Below, in pieces: positions 1 to 11,660 of a stretch of 64,000 bases of DNA; position 1 is the first letter of the stretch, and the number at the start of each line of letters is the position of its first letter. The translations under genes were made by a program, and so were the position numbers. This DNA comes from Mageeibacillus indolicus UPII9-5 (lineage in GTDB: Bacteria > Bacillota > Clostridia > Saccharofermentanales > Fastidiosipilaceae): NCBI RefSeq assembly GCF_000025225.2, contig NC_013895.2, positions 1,116,001 through 1,180,000 on the forward strand, in the 5' to 3' direction. The notes beneath the pieces were generated by a model. It made no database searches, was not told the origin of the DNA, and saw nothing but the letters and a program-made list of their open reading frames with translations.

Positions 1-710
1 TGAATTTTAAACTTAGTTTCCGGAAAAACCAGTTTTGGTGTATCACTCTCAGCTTCAGAATCACGGCTACGACGATTGCCGCGGCCATTATCAATTTTTG
101 AATAGTCAAAGGAATGTACAAGCATCTCATGAGCATACATTTCCTCTTCTTCAGGCGTGAGTTTTGGCTGAGTAGGATGTCCTTTTTCGTCAAATTCAAT
201 TTGCTTGCCTAATATTTGCTGCGTAATAAAGGACCCTTTGAGAAAGACCCCGTTTTTTTCGGCTGCGGCAATTTCTTCTGGCGTAACTTTCAGCCCCATG
301 TAGGGCAAAATTTTCAAATCTACCGCATCCAATGAAGAATAGGTCTTTTTACTCTTAATTTGCACGGCCCCGCTCAAAGTGAAAGCCGGTGTAACCTCAC
401 CCACGCCCGGGATCTGCTTGATGCGCATAATCAAATTGTCATCCATCTTTTCGCCATTTTGACCGCGACCTCGCATCGCCATGCGTCCATCGCCTTTGTT
501 ACCGTTTTCAAACCCAAACACCTTGATTACCCGAATTCCATCGATGTTTTCAATAGAATTGTCGAGGGTATAGGTAATGGCCAAACCGATGGAAACCGTG
601 GCAAGTATAGAAAACACGCCTATGAACACACCCAGCACGGCCAGAATTGTTCGCACCTTACGTCGCCACATGTTGAAAAAACATTGCTTAAGGATATCGC
701 TAAAACGCAT
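1..710 (-). CDS. MacB/FtsX-type ABC transporter permease (3' end outside window)
   Basis: The reading frame is open from an ATG at 708-710 to the left edge, so only about the first 236 residues are visible. AGGAGG lies directly upstream with 4 nt spacing. The N-terminus is MRFSDILKQCFFNMWRRKVR, followed by one hydrophobic segment (about residues 22-46, TILAVLGVFIGVFSILATVS). This is the usual start of a MacB-type permease: cytoplasmic amphipathic helix, TM1, then a large extracytoplasmic domain. The visible extracytoplasmic part contains the family-like stretch IKQIPGVGEVTPAF and a polar, Arg/Asp/Ser-rich segment near the edge. It follows the anchored protein and the ATPase on the same strand, so the three form one exporter or surface-complex cassette. 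The substrate cannot be told from sequence. Confidence 0.85.
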   Translation of the reverse strand, partial: MRFSDILKQCFFNMWRRKVRTILAVLGVFIGVFSILATVSIGLAITYTLDNSIENIDGIRVIKVFGFENGNKGDGRMAMRGRGQNGEKMDDNLIMRIKQIPGVGEVTPAFTLSGAVQIKSKKTYSSLDAVDLKILPYMGLKVTPEEIAAAEKNGVFLKGSFITQQILGKQIEFDEKGHPTQPKLTPEEEEMYAHEMLVHSFDYSKIDNGRGNRRSRDSEAESDTPKLVFPETKFKI

Positions 711-718
711 AAGTCCTC

Positions 719-2500
719 CTAGAAGTCATCCATGGATAGACCGGCTTGTTTCTTCTTCTTTTTGGCGCGGCGTATGAAGATAATTAACAGAATAATCAGG
801 AGCAGTATTACAACGGTTACGACCCATTTAACCCAGCCATGGCCACCTGTTTCAGGCATTTCCTCCGGCGGCATCATCCCATCACCACTCGGCATAATAT
901 TTTCCTCGACTTGCACCGTATACTCTTTTTCCACTTTTTGCTCAATTCCGGTGCCGGGGTCAAAACTGAAAATAAACTTGACTTTCTTCTCTCCCGGTGA
1001 AGTAAACGAATAGTTTGCTTCAACACTTTGCGTCGAGCCGGGATTTACGGTTCCAACAAAAGTCGTCGCATTCTCGCATACCACGTCCTGCCCTTCAACT
1101 TTCATATACAAGTTGTTGAGGGTTGTCTTGCCTAGGTTAATCAGGTCAAAGGACTTAAACTGTGGCATGTTCGGCTGAGGCGGCATCCCTTGATTTTGTT
1201 GCTGCTGTTCGACAATGTCTAGTTTGGTTTTTTGCAGAATATTGGCGGTGACGGTTTCTTTGCCCTCGACAGCGTCACCGTTAGGGGTTTCATAGTACAG
1301 TTCGATTGTAATTGGTGTAGGCTTTTGCTCAGCTGATGGCAAAATAGTGAGTGGCAATTTTTCAAACACATAGCCGCCGGCCGCAACACTCGGCTCGTAG
1401 AAAGCATTTGATGTATTATTCGGCATGATGCCACCCTCGGAGGTCACGGTTAGTTTGATATTGCGCAGCAACTGATTGCTGGTATTTTTCAGTTTAAAGT
1501 CAAAGGTTACATTTTCGCCGGCCACCAATTCACTTGTTTTTTCGCCGCTTTCCTTGGTAAAAGAATAAGAATCGACAATAAACAAGGCTTTGGAATGCTT
1601 TCCTTCTTTGCCGTCCTTGCCACCAGTACCCCCGACGACCAAGGTCCCGGTATGCAACATTGCCGCCGCTGCCGGACCCTCCGAAACATTGATCCCGCCG
1701 CCAGACGAGCCGGACCCGCCTTTGCCATCGGATTGCGGAGCAGGAGTAGCCGAACCGCCGGGGTTGGCGCTTATCTTGATATTATGAAATTTATTTTCCA
1801 TTTCGCGCCCGGCTTTAAGGCGAACGCTGAAGTCTTTCTTTGTCCAAGCCGGCAATACCGGTATGATAAAATTCTCCTGGCTCATGTTAACCATACCTTC
1901 CGGCAGCTGCAGACCGACCTCGACATTTTTGGCCGCCGCAGTGCCGAAATTGGTTACCGAAAAGCAGAGTTCAAAAATGGTTTCCACGTTCACCTGTTTG
2001 GGAATCCGTACGTCGGATATCCGCAATTCAGAATTCGTCTCCCAGACAAAGTCCTCATTAATCTCTATATATCCGGTAACCGTTTTGGTTCGTGCCTGAT
2101 TGAGTGCGTCCAGCAATGTGTATGTAACGCTGTATTTGCCAGGATTGAAACCCTTTTCGATGAGGACGGTGTAGGTGATTTTCCCATCTTTGATGGTAAG
2201 CGACGGGTTGTCTTCCGAATTTTCCCCGAGCAGCTCAATCCCTTTGGGCAAATCTATTTTTTTTACTGTGTAATTATTTAGTTCTGACTTAAAAGCGGCA
2301 GTGATATCGCGTATCGTGCCGTTTTTGTCACGATAAATGCCTTCGCTGCCGCTGCCGCTACGTCCAATGGAATGACGAACTTGCAATAAATTTTCATTAT
2401 CGACGGCTTTTATCATAGGCTTGCCGATAAGCATCACGGAGCTGCAGGCAATTGCCAAGCCTAAGGCGGTCAGTTTGGTAAAAAATGCACCTTTTTTCAT
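719..2500 (-). CDS. Secreted, C-terminally membrane-anchored COG1361-like (CARDB/NEW3-like) protein of an ABC cassette
   Basis: This 593-residue protein has an N-terminal signal segment (KKGAFFTKLTALGLAIACSS). The C-terminus has a transmembrane helix (about 556-576) and a Lys/Arg-rich cytoplasmic tail. In between are several beta-rich Ig-like modules typical of COG1361/CARDB proteins: FELCFSVTNFGTAAAKNVEV near residue 185 and VTFDFKLKNTSNQLLRNIKL near residue 330. A Gly/Ser-rich linker lies near 255-290 and a Gln/Pro/Met-rich linker near 435-450. It sits between the ATPase (15 nt upstream) and the MacB-like permease (9 nt downstream), so all three are probably one transcript. COG1361 proteins in Firmicutes often accompany MacB-type exporters, where they probably act as extracytoplasmic adaptors. 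That role is inference here. Confidence 0.75.
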   Translation of the reverse strand: MKKGAFFTKLTALGLAIACSSVMLIGKPMIKAVDNENLLQVRHSIGRSGSGSEGIYRDKNGTIRDITAAFKSELNNYTVKKIDLPKGIELLGENSEDNPSLTIKDGKITYTVLIEKGFNPGKYSVTYTLLDALNQARTKTVTGYIEINEDFVWETNSELRISDVRIPKQVNVETIFELCFSVTNFGTAAAKNVEVGLQLPEGMVNMSQENFIIPVLPAWTKKDFSVRLKAGREMENKFHNIKISANPGGSATPAPQSDGKGGSGSSGGGINVSEGPAAAAMLHTGTLVVGGTGGKDGKEGKHSKALFIVDSYSFTKESGEKTSELVAGENVTFDFKLKNTSNQLLRNIKLTVTSEGGIMPNNTSNAFYEPSVAAGGYVFEKLPLTILPSAEQKPTPITIELYYETPNGDAVEGKETVTANILQKTKLDIVEQQQQNQGMPPQPNMPQFKSFDLINLGKTTLNNLYMKVEGQDVVCENATTFVGTVNPGSTQSVEANYSFTSPGEKKVKFIFSFDPGTGIEQKVEKEYTVQVEENIMPSGDGMMPPEEMPETGGHGWVKWVVTVVILLLIILLIIFIRRAKKKKKQAGLSMDDF

Positions 2501-2514
2501 ATCAGTTCCTCATT

Positions 2515-3336
2515 TTAAGCATCAAGTGCTGCTAAAACTTTACCTTTCTCTTCTATTTTTACAATGTTGCCGTCTGAAACGGTAACAACTATATCCGCTG
2601 CTTTAGCCAGGCCGGGGTCATGGGTAACCAAAATCAATGTCTGATTGTTTTCTCGGACACAGTTTAAAATAAGCTGTAAAACGTCTTCAGTCGTATGGCT
2701 GTCCAAGTTTCCAGTTGGTTCGTCAGCAAATATTATCTTTGGCTCGGCTGTCAAAGCACGGGCTATGCCGACACGTTGCTGTTGTCCGCCCGACATTTGG
2801 GCCGGCTTACGTTTGGCCAGATTGCCTATTCCTACTTTGTCCAGAAAATGCATTGCCTTGCGGTTGCGTTCCGCCGTTGGGACGCCTTTAAAATTGAGTG
2901 GCATGGCCGCATTTTCCAAGGCCGTCAAGGTAGGCAACAAGTTGTACGCCTGAAAAATAAAGCCGATATTTCGTTGCCTGAAATAGGTAACATCGCGCTC
3001 AGATAGGTTCTCAATCGAAATTTTGCCGAACTTAATCGTGCCGCGAGTTGGTTTTTCAAGGCCGGCCAACATGTTCAGGAAAGTCGATTTCCCCGAACCT
3101 GATCGGCCGAGTATGCAGACTACTTCCCCTTTATAGATATCCAAGCTAACGTCGTCCAACGCAATCACCCGTTCTTCACCCATTCGATATACTTTGCGCA
3201 AATTGCGCACTTGAATTATCGGCGTTCTGTCCGGGTGGCGGTTGATTGCCGCTTGATATACCGGGATAAACGCCGGATTACGATGCAACGGTAGCTTAGG
3301 AGTTTCAGATTTTGGCAATGATCTATTCTTTTTCAT
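2515..3336 (-). CDS. MacB/LolD-type ABC transporter ATP-binding protein
   Basis: ATPase subunit for the neighbouring FtsX-like permease. Visible motifs are Walker A GRSGSGKST, Q-loop region IGFIFQAYNLLPTLTALENA, ABC signature MSGGQQQRVGIARAL and Walker B IIFADEPTGNLD. The Q-loop and GNLD forms are those of the MacB/LolD/SalX subfamily. The start is at 3336 (MKKNRSLPK), because AAGGAGG precedes it. A possible ATG nine codons upstream has no such site. The protein is 273 residues, with a roughly 40-residue N-terminal leader before the ATPase core (IQVRNLRKVY). It is the first gene of the three-gene cassette. Confidence 0.9.
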   Translation of the reverse strand: MKKNRSLPKSETPKLPLHRNPAFIPVYQAAINRHPDRTPIIQVRNLRKVYRMGEERVIALDDVSLDIYKGEVVCILGRSGSGKSTFLNMLAGLEKPTRGTIKFGKISIENLSERDVTYFRQRNIGFIFQAYNLLPTLTALENAAMPLNFKGVPTAERNRKAMHFLDKVGIGNLAKRKPAQMSGGQQQRVGIARALTAEPKIIFADEPTGNLDSHTTEDVLQLILNCVRENNQTLILVTHDPGLAKAADIVVTVSDGNIVKIEEKGKVLAALDA

Positions 3337-3509
3337 GCGAACCTCCTTGTAATATATTAGCAAAGCAAAAAAAATAATTCATTCACATTTCCGGCAAAAA
3401 CATTAAATCATCTTCAGTCGTATCAGCCATTCTTATTGATTATGTCAATACTTTTCTCGTAGAGCACATGGCTTTTGTATTAATTTTGTAAATATGCATC
3501 TACCTCGTA

Positions 3510-3548
3510 TAAAAATAAAAAATGGCCCAGGCATATAGCCGGAGCCAT
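3510..3548 (-). terminator. Rho-independent terminator after the GntP-family permease
   Basis: On the minus strand an 11-bp stem (3548-3538 with 3532-3522, one mismatch and one G-U pair, loop of 5) is followed by a T-rich tract (TTTTTTATTTTTAT). It lies 37 nt past the permease stop codon. Confidence 0.8.
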
Positions 3549-3584
3549 CTTCAAATTCACATACCAGCGCAAAATGTACTTGCT

Positions 3585-4940
3585 TTAGGCTAAGAAAATT
3601 AGACTTAGTATAAACACACTCATTAAAGCGACAATTGATTGACAAACACTGGCAATCGGAATTGATTTGTAGGCAGTAGACGAATTCATTTTTGATGTAG
3701 TAACGACTACCCAGAAGAAATCATCATTTCCATGGAAAACCATTAGGCCACCTGCTGCACAAGCCAACATGGCAATAACTCTGCCCATGGGAGAAGCAAA
3801 TCCTAAAACTTCCATCAGAGGAGCAGTCATTGTCGCCGCTGTAACCATTGCTATCGTAGCAGATCCAACGCATGTACGGAAGATAAAACCAATCAAGAAC
3901 GGGGCAAGAATTCCTATTGTCAAACCTGAAAATGTTGTTGTTAAAATCCCTTGCATTGAAGAAGCCTTCAGAACAGCGCCGAATGCACCGCCGGCGCCAA
4001 CGATCAAAACAATCTGTCCGGCTGTTTTTAAAGAGTCTGCAATCACGCCGTCAAAGCTCCACGCAGTCTTATCCTCCGGATGAATCCGCACATATGTGAG
4101 TGAGGCCAGCAGCAGACCGATCAACAAAGCAACAACAGGGGTGCCGACTACATCGAATACACTCATTAAAACCCCACTTAACTTGATCATATCACCAATA
4201 GTTTTAATCAACATTAATAATATCGGCATTAATATGGGCAAAAATGCTTCCATAGCCCCCGGTAACTTAGCATTTGTTTTAATAATTTCTTTACTAAGTT
4301 CAGCCGTTTCTTCATCCGGAATATAATAATATTTCTTACCGAAATAAATTGAAAGATAATATCCTACAAGTGTGACCGGGATAGAGACCAGCATGCCTAA
4401 CAAAATAACTAAACCTAGATCGGCATTTAGTATACCTGCAACAGCTAAGGGGCCTGGCGTTGGTGGAACAAACATATGCGTTGCATGTAAACCCATGGCC
4501 ATAGCTATAGCCATCGTTGTCATCGAAATTTTAGTGTCTTTTGACAATTTTTTTGCGATTGGACTTAACAAAACAAAAGCTGAATCGCAAAACACCGGAA
4601 TCGAAACAAAATATCCGGTAATAGCTAAGCCTAAGGCGGCATGTTTCGGACCCGTAATTTTCAAGATTACTTCGGCCATTTTTTCTGCCGCACCTGACTT
4701 TTCCAGCAACGCACCGGTCACTGTTCCGAGTGCAATAACAAGCCCTATATCAGCTACGGTCCCTCCCATTCCGTTTGTAAAAGCCTTAATGAGATCTTGA
4801 AAAGCCATGCCTGAAACAATCGCAAATGTTGCGCTGGTGGCAATCAGTGAAAAGAAAGGGTGAATTTTAAATTTTACTGTAAGTAAAACCAGAACAGCTA
4901 CAGATAAAATAAGACCTGCTATAACCATAGTAGTACCCAT
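3585..4940 (-). CDS. dsdX: GntP-family permease, probable D-serine transporter
   Basis: This 451-residue, highly hydrophobic protein has about 12 predicted membrane segments. It has the organisation of the GntP (gluconate/H+ symporter) family, for example GLHATHMFVPPTPGPLAVAG near residue 150 and the C-terminal GGLMVFHGNDDFFWVV. AAAGGAG precedes the ATG at 4940. The family carries gluconate, other sugar acids or D-serine. Immediate linkage to a D-serine dehydratase gene (42 nt upstream, same strand, shared terminator) points to D-serine uptake, as in the E. coli dsdX-dsdA pair. The family call is secure. The substrate is inferred from context, and gluconate cannot be excluded from sequence alone. 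Confidence 0.8.
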   Translation of the reverse strand: MGTTMVIAGLILSVAVLVLLTVKFKIHPFFSLIATSATFAIVSGMAFQDLIKAFTNGMGGTVADIGLVIALGTVTGALLEKSGAAEKMAEVILKITGPKHAALGLAITGYFVSIPVFCDSAFVLLSPIAKKLSKDTKISMTTMAIAMAMGLHATHMFVPPTPGPLAVAGILNADLGLVILLGMLVSIPVTLVGYYLSIYFGKKYYYIPDEETAELSKEIIKTNAKLPGAMEAFLPILMPILLMLIKTIGDMIKLSGVLMSVFDVVGTPVVALLIGLLLASLTYVRIHPEDKTAWSFDGVIADSLKTAGQIVLIVGAGGAFGAVLKASSMQGILTTTFSGLTIGILAPFLIGFIFRTCVGSATIAMVTAATMTAPLMEVLGFASPMGRVIAMLACAAGGLMVFHGNDDFFWVVVTTSKMNSSTAYKSIPIASVCQSIVALMSVFILSLIFLA

Positions 4941-4981
4941 GTTTTCGCTCCTTTTAGTAACTAAATTTTTTAATTAATCAA

Positions 4982-6325
4982 TCAAATAACTTTATTCAAA
5001 TATTCCTTCCAAGCATCTTCCGGAACCAAACTGCCTCCTGTAGCCCATACAATCTGGGTGCCTTGTTGCAATTTTTCTGTCAGGCCATGAAGTTTGCAAT
5101 AAGATTTACCTTCCGAAGTTCCCATTAATTTCAGCGGGCCATTAAATGCTGCACAGCTTGAAGGTTCAATCAAAATGTTCTCATTTGTATACAACAGCCT
5201 TAAGAAATCATACAATTTTCCGTCTTCTACGGTTATATCGCCGGAAACCAAAGTAGAGTCGATACGCGTAACGAAGCCCGAAGGGCTGGCACATGCTAAG
5301 CCGTCAGCTTCTGTAATTCCCTCAATGCCGAAATCATGCACATTGACTTTTTCTCTTAAACCTGTAGCTATTCCTAATAGGCATGAAGGACAAAGGGTCG
5401 GCTCTGCCCAGAATACGTGTACATTATCTTTAAATAATCTCTTAAGTCCGTAGGTAACGCCTCCAGGGGCTCCACCTACGCCACAAGGGATATAAACTAT
5501 TAAAGGATGATTATTATCGACAACAATTCCTTGTTCATCCAGTTGCTGCTTCAATCTTGAAGCGGCAACTGCGTATCCTAAAAACAAATTAACTGATTTT
5601 TCATCATCAACAAAATAGCTGTTGGGATCTAAATCGGACAGTTTCCTTCCTTCTTTAACTGCTTTAGAATAATCGTCAATATATTCAATAACTTCAACGC
5701 CTTTGCTGCGTAACAAATCTTTTTTCCATTGTCTGGCATCTGCAGACATATGAACCTTAACTTTAAAGCCCAGTGCTGCACTGCTAATTCCTATTGACAT
5801 GCCCAAATTTCCGGTCGAGCCTACTTGAACTGTATAATGACTGAAGAACTTTTTCATTTCAGGCTCAGCTAATTTAGCATAATTGTCAGTTATTTTTAAT
5901 TTTCCCGATTTAATTGCCAAATCTTCCGCATGTTTAAGAACTTCGTAAATTCCACCTCTGGCTTTGATAGAACCTGCCACCTGTAAATGACTATCCATTT
6001 TTAACATAAAACGTCCCGGGATATCCACTTTATAATTCTCGCTTAAAGCTTTTTTCATTTTTGAAATTTGTTTTAACGGAGATTCAATTATTCCTTTTGT
6101 TGTCTCAGTTTCCGGAAAACATTTTTCAATAAACGGGGCAAATCGTACCAATCTAGCAGCAGCATCAGCAATATCTGAATCTGACACAATCAATTCACAG
6201 ATAGGATTACTTTGTTCAAAAGGTAAGTAGTTATCATTTATCCATAACACTTCTTTTTGCTCTGCAACAGACTGCAGAATTGGTTTTTCTTGCATCATTT
6301 TTTGGGCATAACTTTTAATCGGCAT
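4982..6325 (-). CDS. dsdA: D-serine dehydratase (D-serine ammonia-lyase)
   Basis: PLP-dependent enzyme converting D-serine to pyruvate and ammonia. The PLP-lysine motif GSIKARGGIYEVL is visible near residue 120, the phosphate-binding loop GSTGNLGMSIG near 170, and the family segment PCGVGGAPGGVTYGLK near 285. The length of 447 residues matches the E. coli enzyme (about 442). The start is set at 6325 (MPIKSYAQK), since AAGGAGAG lies 4 nt upstream. An in-frame ATG eight codons earlier lacks a ribosome binding site. The gene is first in a two-gene unit with the GntP-type permease. No DsdC-type LysR regulator is adjacent. Confidence 0.92.
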   Translation of the reverse strand: MPIKSYAQKMMQEKPILQSVAEQKEVLWINDNYLPFEQSNPICELIVSDSDIADAAARLVRFAPFIEKCFPETETTKGIIESPLKQISKMKKALSENYKVDIPGRFMLKMDSHLQVAGSIKARGGIYEVLKHAEDLAIKSGKLKITDNYAKLAEPEMKKFFSHYTVQVGSTGNLGMSIGISSAALGFKVKVHMSADARQWKKDLLRSKGVEVIEYIDDYSKAVKEGRKLSDLDPNSYFVDDEKSVNLFLGYAVAASRLKQQLDEQGIVVDNNHPLIVYIPCGVGGAPGGVTYGLKRLFKDNVHVFWAEPTLCPSCLLGIATGLREKVNVHDFGIEGITEADGLACASPSGFVTRIDSTLVSGDITVEDGKLYDFLRLLYTNENILIEPSSCAAFNGPLKLMGTSEGKSYCKLHGLTEKLQQGTQIVWATGGSLVPEDAWKEYLNKVI

Positions 6326-6528
6326 GTTTCTCTCCTTGTTATTATTCATCGAATTCCACCGTTCTTGCGGAAATAGTGGATGGAAAAATTTTTCTTACAC
6401 CTAATCATTGCACGAAAATCATAGTTTCGCCTACAATGCCTAGTCTAGGTCTTTATTTTACATTCCGTATAATAATTCCTGTTTCCATCAGGTGGTCGAG
6501 GACGATAGTCAAATATCATCTTGCAAGA

Positions 6529-6557
6529 ATATTATCACCTATCTTGTTTATTGTAAA
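6529..6557 (-). promoter_or_regulatory. Candidate sigma-A promoter for dsdA-dsdX
   Basis: On the minus strand TTTACA (6557-6552) is separated by 17 nt from TAATAT (6534-6529). Transcription would start near 6522 and leave an untranslated leader of nearly 200 nt containing the 6439-6449 palindrome. Identified by eye from spacing and hexamers only. Confidence 0.5.
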
Positions 6558-6708
6558 TATATATCCAGGTTATTTCGTAGTTATTTTGTGCAATTTATAC
6601 AATTTTTGTGGTAATTAGTCTATATAATTGGAATCCTTCTTGCCAGCACCGTCTGCTTTTTAAAGGGATTTATTCACAGATTATAGATTTGTACTTTGAC
6701 TAAATCTC

Positions 6709-6739
6709 AAAAAGGTGGCTTTAAATTTTAAAAGCCACC
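6709..6739 (-). terminator. Rho-independent terminator after ligA
   Basis: A perfect 9-bp inverted repeat (GGTGGCTTT/AAAGCCACC, 6714-6722 and 6731-6739) with an 8-nt AT loop is followed on the minus strand by TTTTT. It lies about 40 nt past the ligA stop. Confidence 0.85.
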
Positions 6740-6779
6740 CCTTCATCATAACTACAGTTACAAGTCTTTTGTTGTCTGC

Positions 6780-9301
<2,522 letters not shown>

Positions 9302-9393
9302 ATTAATAACCTCTCTATGCTAAAATAATATATACGATAATCCTAGTGTATCATTATCAAAAAAGCAATATTTATTATACAGGTAAAACGCCA

Positions 9394-10443
9394 ATGCCGT
9401 ACTTGGAAATTTTAATTGTCGGAGCTGTCCTTTCGGCCGGGCTAACTTTACTTTGGCTTAACGTTGAACCGCGTCGGCTGGAAATAGATTGTTTTAATCT
9501 GTCTGACCTTACCAAATTGTCTCGCAAAACCATCTTCAACGTAGCCGCTGCGCCCGAAAGAACAATCAAAACTAGCAATTCAGCCAATGCATCTGACTGC
9601 ATCCGACTGCGTCCGACTTTGCGGATCGCCTTTTTTTCAGACTGGCACGCCGGTTACATGCTGGTACCGCAACAAAAAATAACTGCTGCCGCCACTTTAC
9701 TAGCGCAGGAAGCCGACCTTTGCGTTTTTGCCGGAGATTTGGCCAATTCCGCGCGTTTTTATGCCGAAGGGCTAGCCGATCTGGCTCTGATAAGCAAAAT
9801 AATGCAGCGGTACGATGTCCCTTGCTTGGCGGTGCGCGGTAACCACGACGCGGGCTTGACAGCGGCGGATTTCGCTGCGGCCGGCTTCCGTTTATTATGC
9901 AATGATTCGCTTGCTTTCAGTCTTACCGACGGCCATCCTTTCCTCATTTTCGGGGCGGATGATTACCGTTTAAGTCACGGCACAGCACTGAACTTCGCTC
10001 TTACCTCAAACCCATCTTTTATAGCTGACTTGCCTATTCATTCCGGTCATTCCGGTCATTCCGCCAAAGAAACCTCAAATGTGATAGACAACAATGTCAC
10101 TACTCTTCTGATTGCCCACAATCCAGACAGTATTTTGGCCATGACTGAACCGCCGAATTATATGATCGCCGGGCATTTTCACGGCGGTCAGATATACATG
10201 CCGTGGCATTTGGAATTTAAGCTGCTTCGTCACGAGGTTTTGGGTCGTCACGGCCTAATCCGCGGCGTTCACATTTGGCAGAAGAGCAAACTTTTTATCA
10301 GCCGCGGTGTCGGGTGCGTATGTCTGCCATGGCGGTTTCTTTCGCGCCCTGAGTTTTCGCTGTTGGAAATCAACTTACCAGCAGAGTTAACGCCGGAAGC
10401 CAAGGCTAGTATGACCAAGTTGACCATGCCAGTTAAAGATTAG
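9394..10443 (+). CDS. Membrane-anchored metallophosphoesterase (YkuE/YaeI-like)
   Basis: Calcineurin-like phosphoesterase with an N-terminal membrane anchor (PYLEILIVGAVLSAGLTLLW). The metal-binding motifs appear in order: FFSDWHAG (D-x-H), VFAGDLAN (GD), VRGNHDAG (GNHD), IAHNPDS and IAGHFHGG (GHxH). YkuE/YaeI relatives act on phospholipid-type substrates at the membrane, but the substrate here is unknown. The start is placed at the ATG at 9394 (MPYLEIL). A GTG at 9346 would add 16 residues but lacks a ribosome binding site. A short 9-bp tandem repeat gives HSGHSGHS near residue 216. It is the first plus-strand gene and diverges from the PC4-like gene. Confidence 0.87.
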   Translation: MPYLEILIVGAVLSAGLTLLWLNVEPRRLEIDCFNLSDLTKLSRKTIFNVAAAPERTIKTSNSANASDCIRLRPTLRIAFFSDWHAGYMLVPQQKITAAATLLAQEADLCVFAGDLANSARFYAEGLADLALISKIMQRYDVPCLAVRGNHDAGLTAADFAAAGFRLLCNDSLAFSLTDGHPFLIFGADDYRLSHGTALNFALTSNPSFIADLPIHSGHSGHSAKETSNVIDNNVTTLLIAHNPDSILAMTEPPNYMIAGHFHGGQIYMPWHLEFKLLRHEVLGRHGLIRGVHIWQKSKLFISRGVGCVCLPWRFLSRPEFSLLEINLPAELTPEAKASMTKLTMPVKD

Positions 10444-10568
10444 GCGAAGTGTGGAAATTATATAATGCAGAATCCGATCGAGCGTAGCAAACTCGGCAGA
10501 CGCAATATCCTGATTGGCACATGTTTTGATCAGCCATGGTTTCCGCACGCAAATGCCGCCGCCAAAAT

Positions 10569-11495
10569 TTAAAATAAGTCTTTGCGTTTTAATATATAGG
10601 CAACGAGACAGCACAAGACTACCGTGCCAGCCAAAATTATCAACAACCCGTAAGGGGATTCGGTAAAAGGCAAAACCACATTCATGCCGAATAAGCCAAA
10701 AACGATGTTGGGGATAGCCATGACCAGGGTAATCGATGTCAGAATTTTCATAACAATATTTAAATTGTTTGAAATCACTGAGGCAAACGCATCCATTGTT
10801 CCTGATAAGATAGAGCTGTAAATATTGCACATCTCCATAGCTTGTTTATTTTCGATAATAACATCTTCTAACAAATCGCGATCGTCTTGATAATTGGTAA
10901 TATATTTATATTTTAAAAGTTTTTCCAGTAGCATTTCATTAGAGCGTAAAGCAGTCGAGAAGAAAACCAAGCTTTTTTCTAGAGCCAACATATCAATCAG
11001 TTCTTTATTGCGCATGGAAACGTGCAATTCCCTTTCTACTTGGTTGGAAAGTTTGTCAATCGTGCGCAGTGATTGAAGAAATTTCGTAGCGTTGCGGTAA
11101 AGTATTTGCAGCACAAAACGAGCTTTGTACTGGGTATAAAAATGTTTGACCTTCGTTTTAGTAAAATCATTTAGAACGGTCGCTTCGCGCAAGCAAACTG
11201 TCAAAAACGCTTGTGGCGTAATTATGATCGCCAATGGCATCGTGCTGTACATTTTGCGCTCCGTATCCCAAAACGGGGTGTCGACTATGATCAAGGTCTG
11301 ATCATCTTCGCGTTCTGTATGCGCGCGCTCGTCATCATCCAAAGCAACACGAATAAAGTCGGGGTTAACTGCCAATTTTTCTTCCACCAGGGTAATTTCT
11401 TCCGGTGTCGGATTTACCATGTTAAGCCAAATACCTTCTTCAAATGTAGGAATTTCTGTCAAGGTGTCATCAACTGTTTTGTAAATTTCTAGCAT
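10569..11495 (-). CDS. corA: CorA-family divalent cation transporter
   Basis: Magnesium or other divalent metal channel of the CorA family. The 308-residue protein has the usual soluble N-terminal domain and long helical stalk (about 150-245). The C-terminus has two membrane helices, with the diagnostic GMN motif at the end of the first (VFGLFGMNVVLPF) and a positively charged tail (YILKRKDLF). GGAG precedes the ATG. It converges with the metallophosphoesterase gene, leaving a 125-nt gap in which no clear terminator was found. Confidence 0.92.
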   Translation of the reverse strand: MLEIYKTVDDTLTEIPTFEEGIWLNMVNPTPEEITLVEEKLAVNPDFIRVALDDDERAHTEREDDQTLIIVDTPFWDTERKMYSTMPLAIIITPQAFLTVCLREATVLNDFTKTKVKHFYTQYKARFVLQILYRNATKFLQSLRTIDKLSNQVERELHVSMRNKELIDMLALEKSLVFFSTALRSNEMLLEKLLKYKYITNYQDDRDLLEDVIIENKQAMEMCNIYSSILSGTMDAFASVISNNLNIVMKILTSITLVMAIPNIVFGLFGMNVVLPFTESPYGLLIILAGTVVLCCLVAYILKRKDLF

Positions 11496-11636
11496 ATATT
11501 TTCTCCGCCGGGCGAACTTTTCCGTATAAAATCGTCGTATGAAGGTGTCGTATGGACTTATCTTTTAATAAATCAGCGTAAGCTTCAAGCTACGAACACT
11601 TTAATTATACTAAAAAATACCGTTCTTGACGAGGTT

Positions 11637-11660
11637 CCGCTATCCGCTATCCGCTATCCG
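11637..11660. repeat. Three tandem copies of a 7-bp unit over the nuclease stop codon
   Basis: CCGCTAT is repeated three times (11637-11657) plus a partial copy. On the minus strand the unit is CGGATAG, and the first copy supplies the TAG stop of the nuclease-like gene. Copy-number changes would not alter the protein, because the stop is in the first unit read. Confidence 0.8.

Larger units (their letters stand above)
6326..6779 (-). other. 454-bp intergenic region: dsdA promoter and long leader, ligA terminator
   Basis: No convincing gene lies here. An 80-codon plus-strand frame at 6376-6618 has no ribosome binding site and no recognisable protein. The region holds the candidate dsdA promoter (6529-6557), a leader of roughly 195 nt, and an 11-bp palindrome CCTAG-T-CTAGG at 6439-6449 that could be an operator. 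The ligA terminator lies at the far end. Confidence 0.6.

Noticed and set aside
1595-2281. 228-codon plus-strand open frame
   Set aside because: Lies fully antisense to the COG1361-like gene, has no recognisable protein features and no ribosome binding site.
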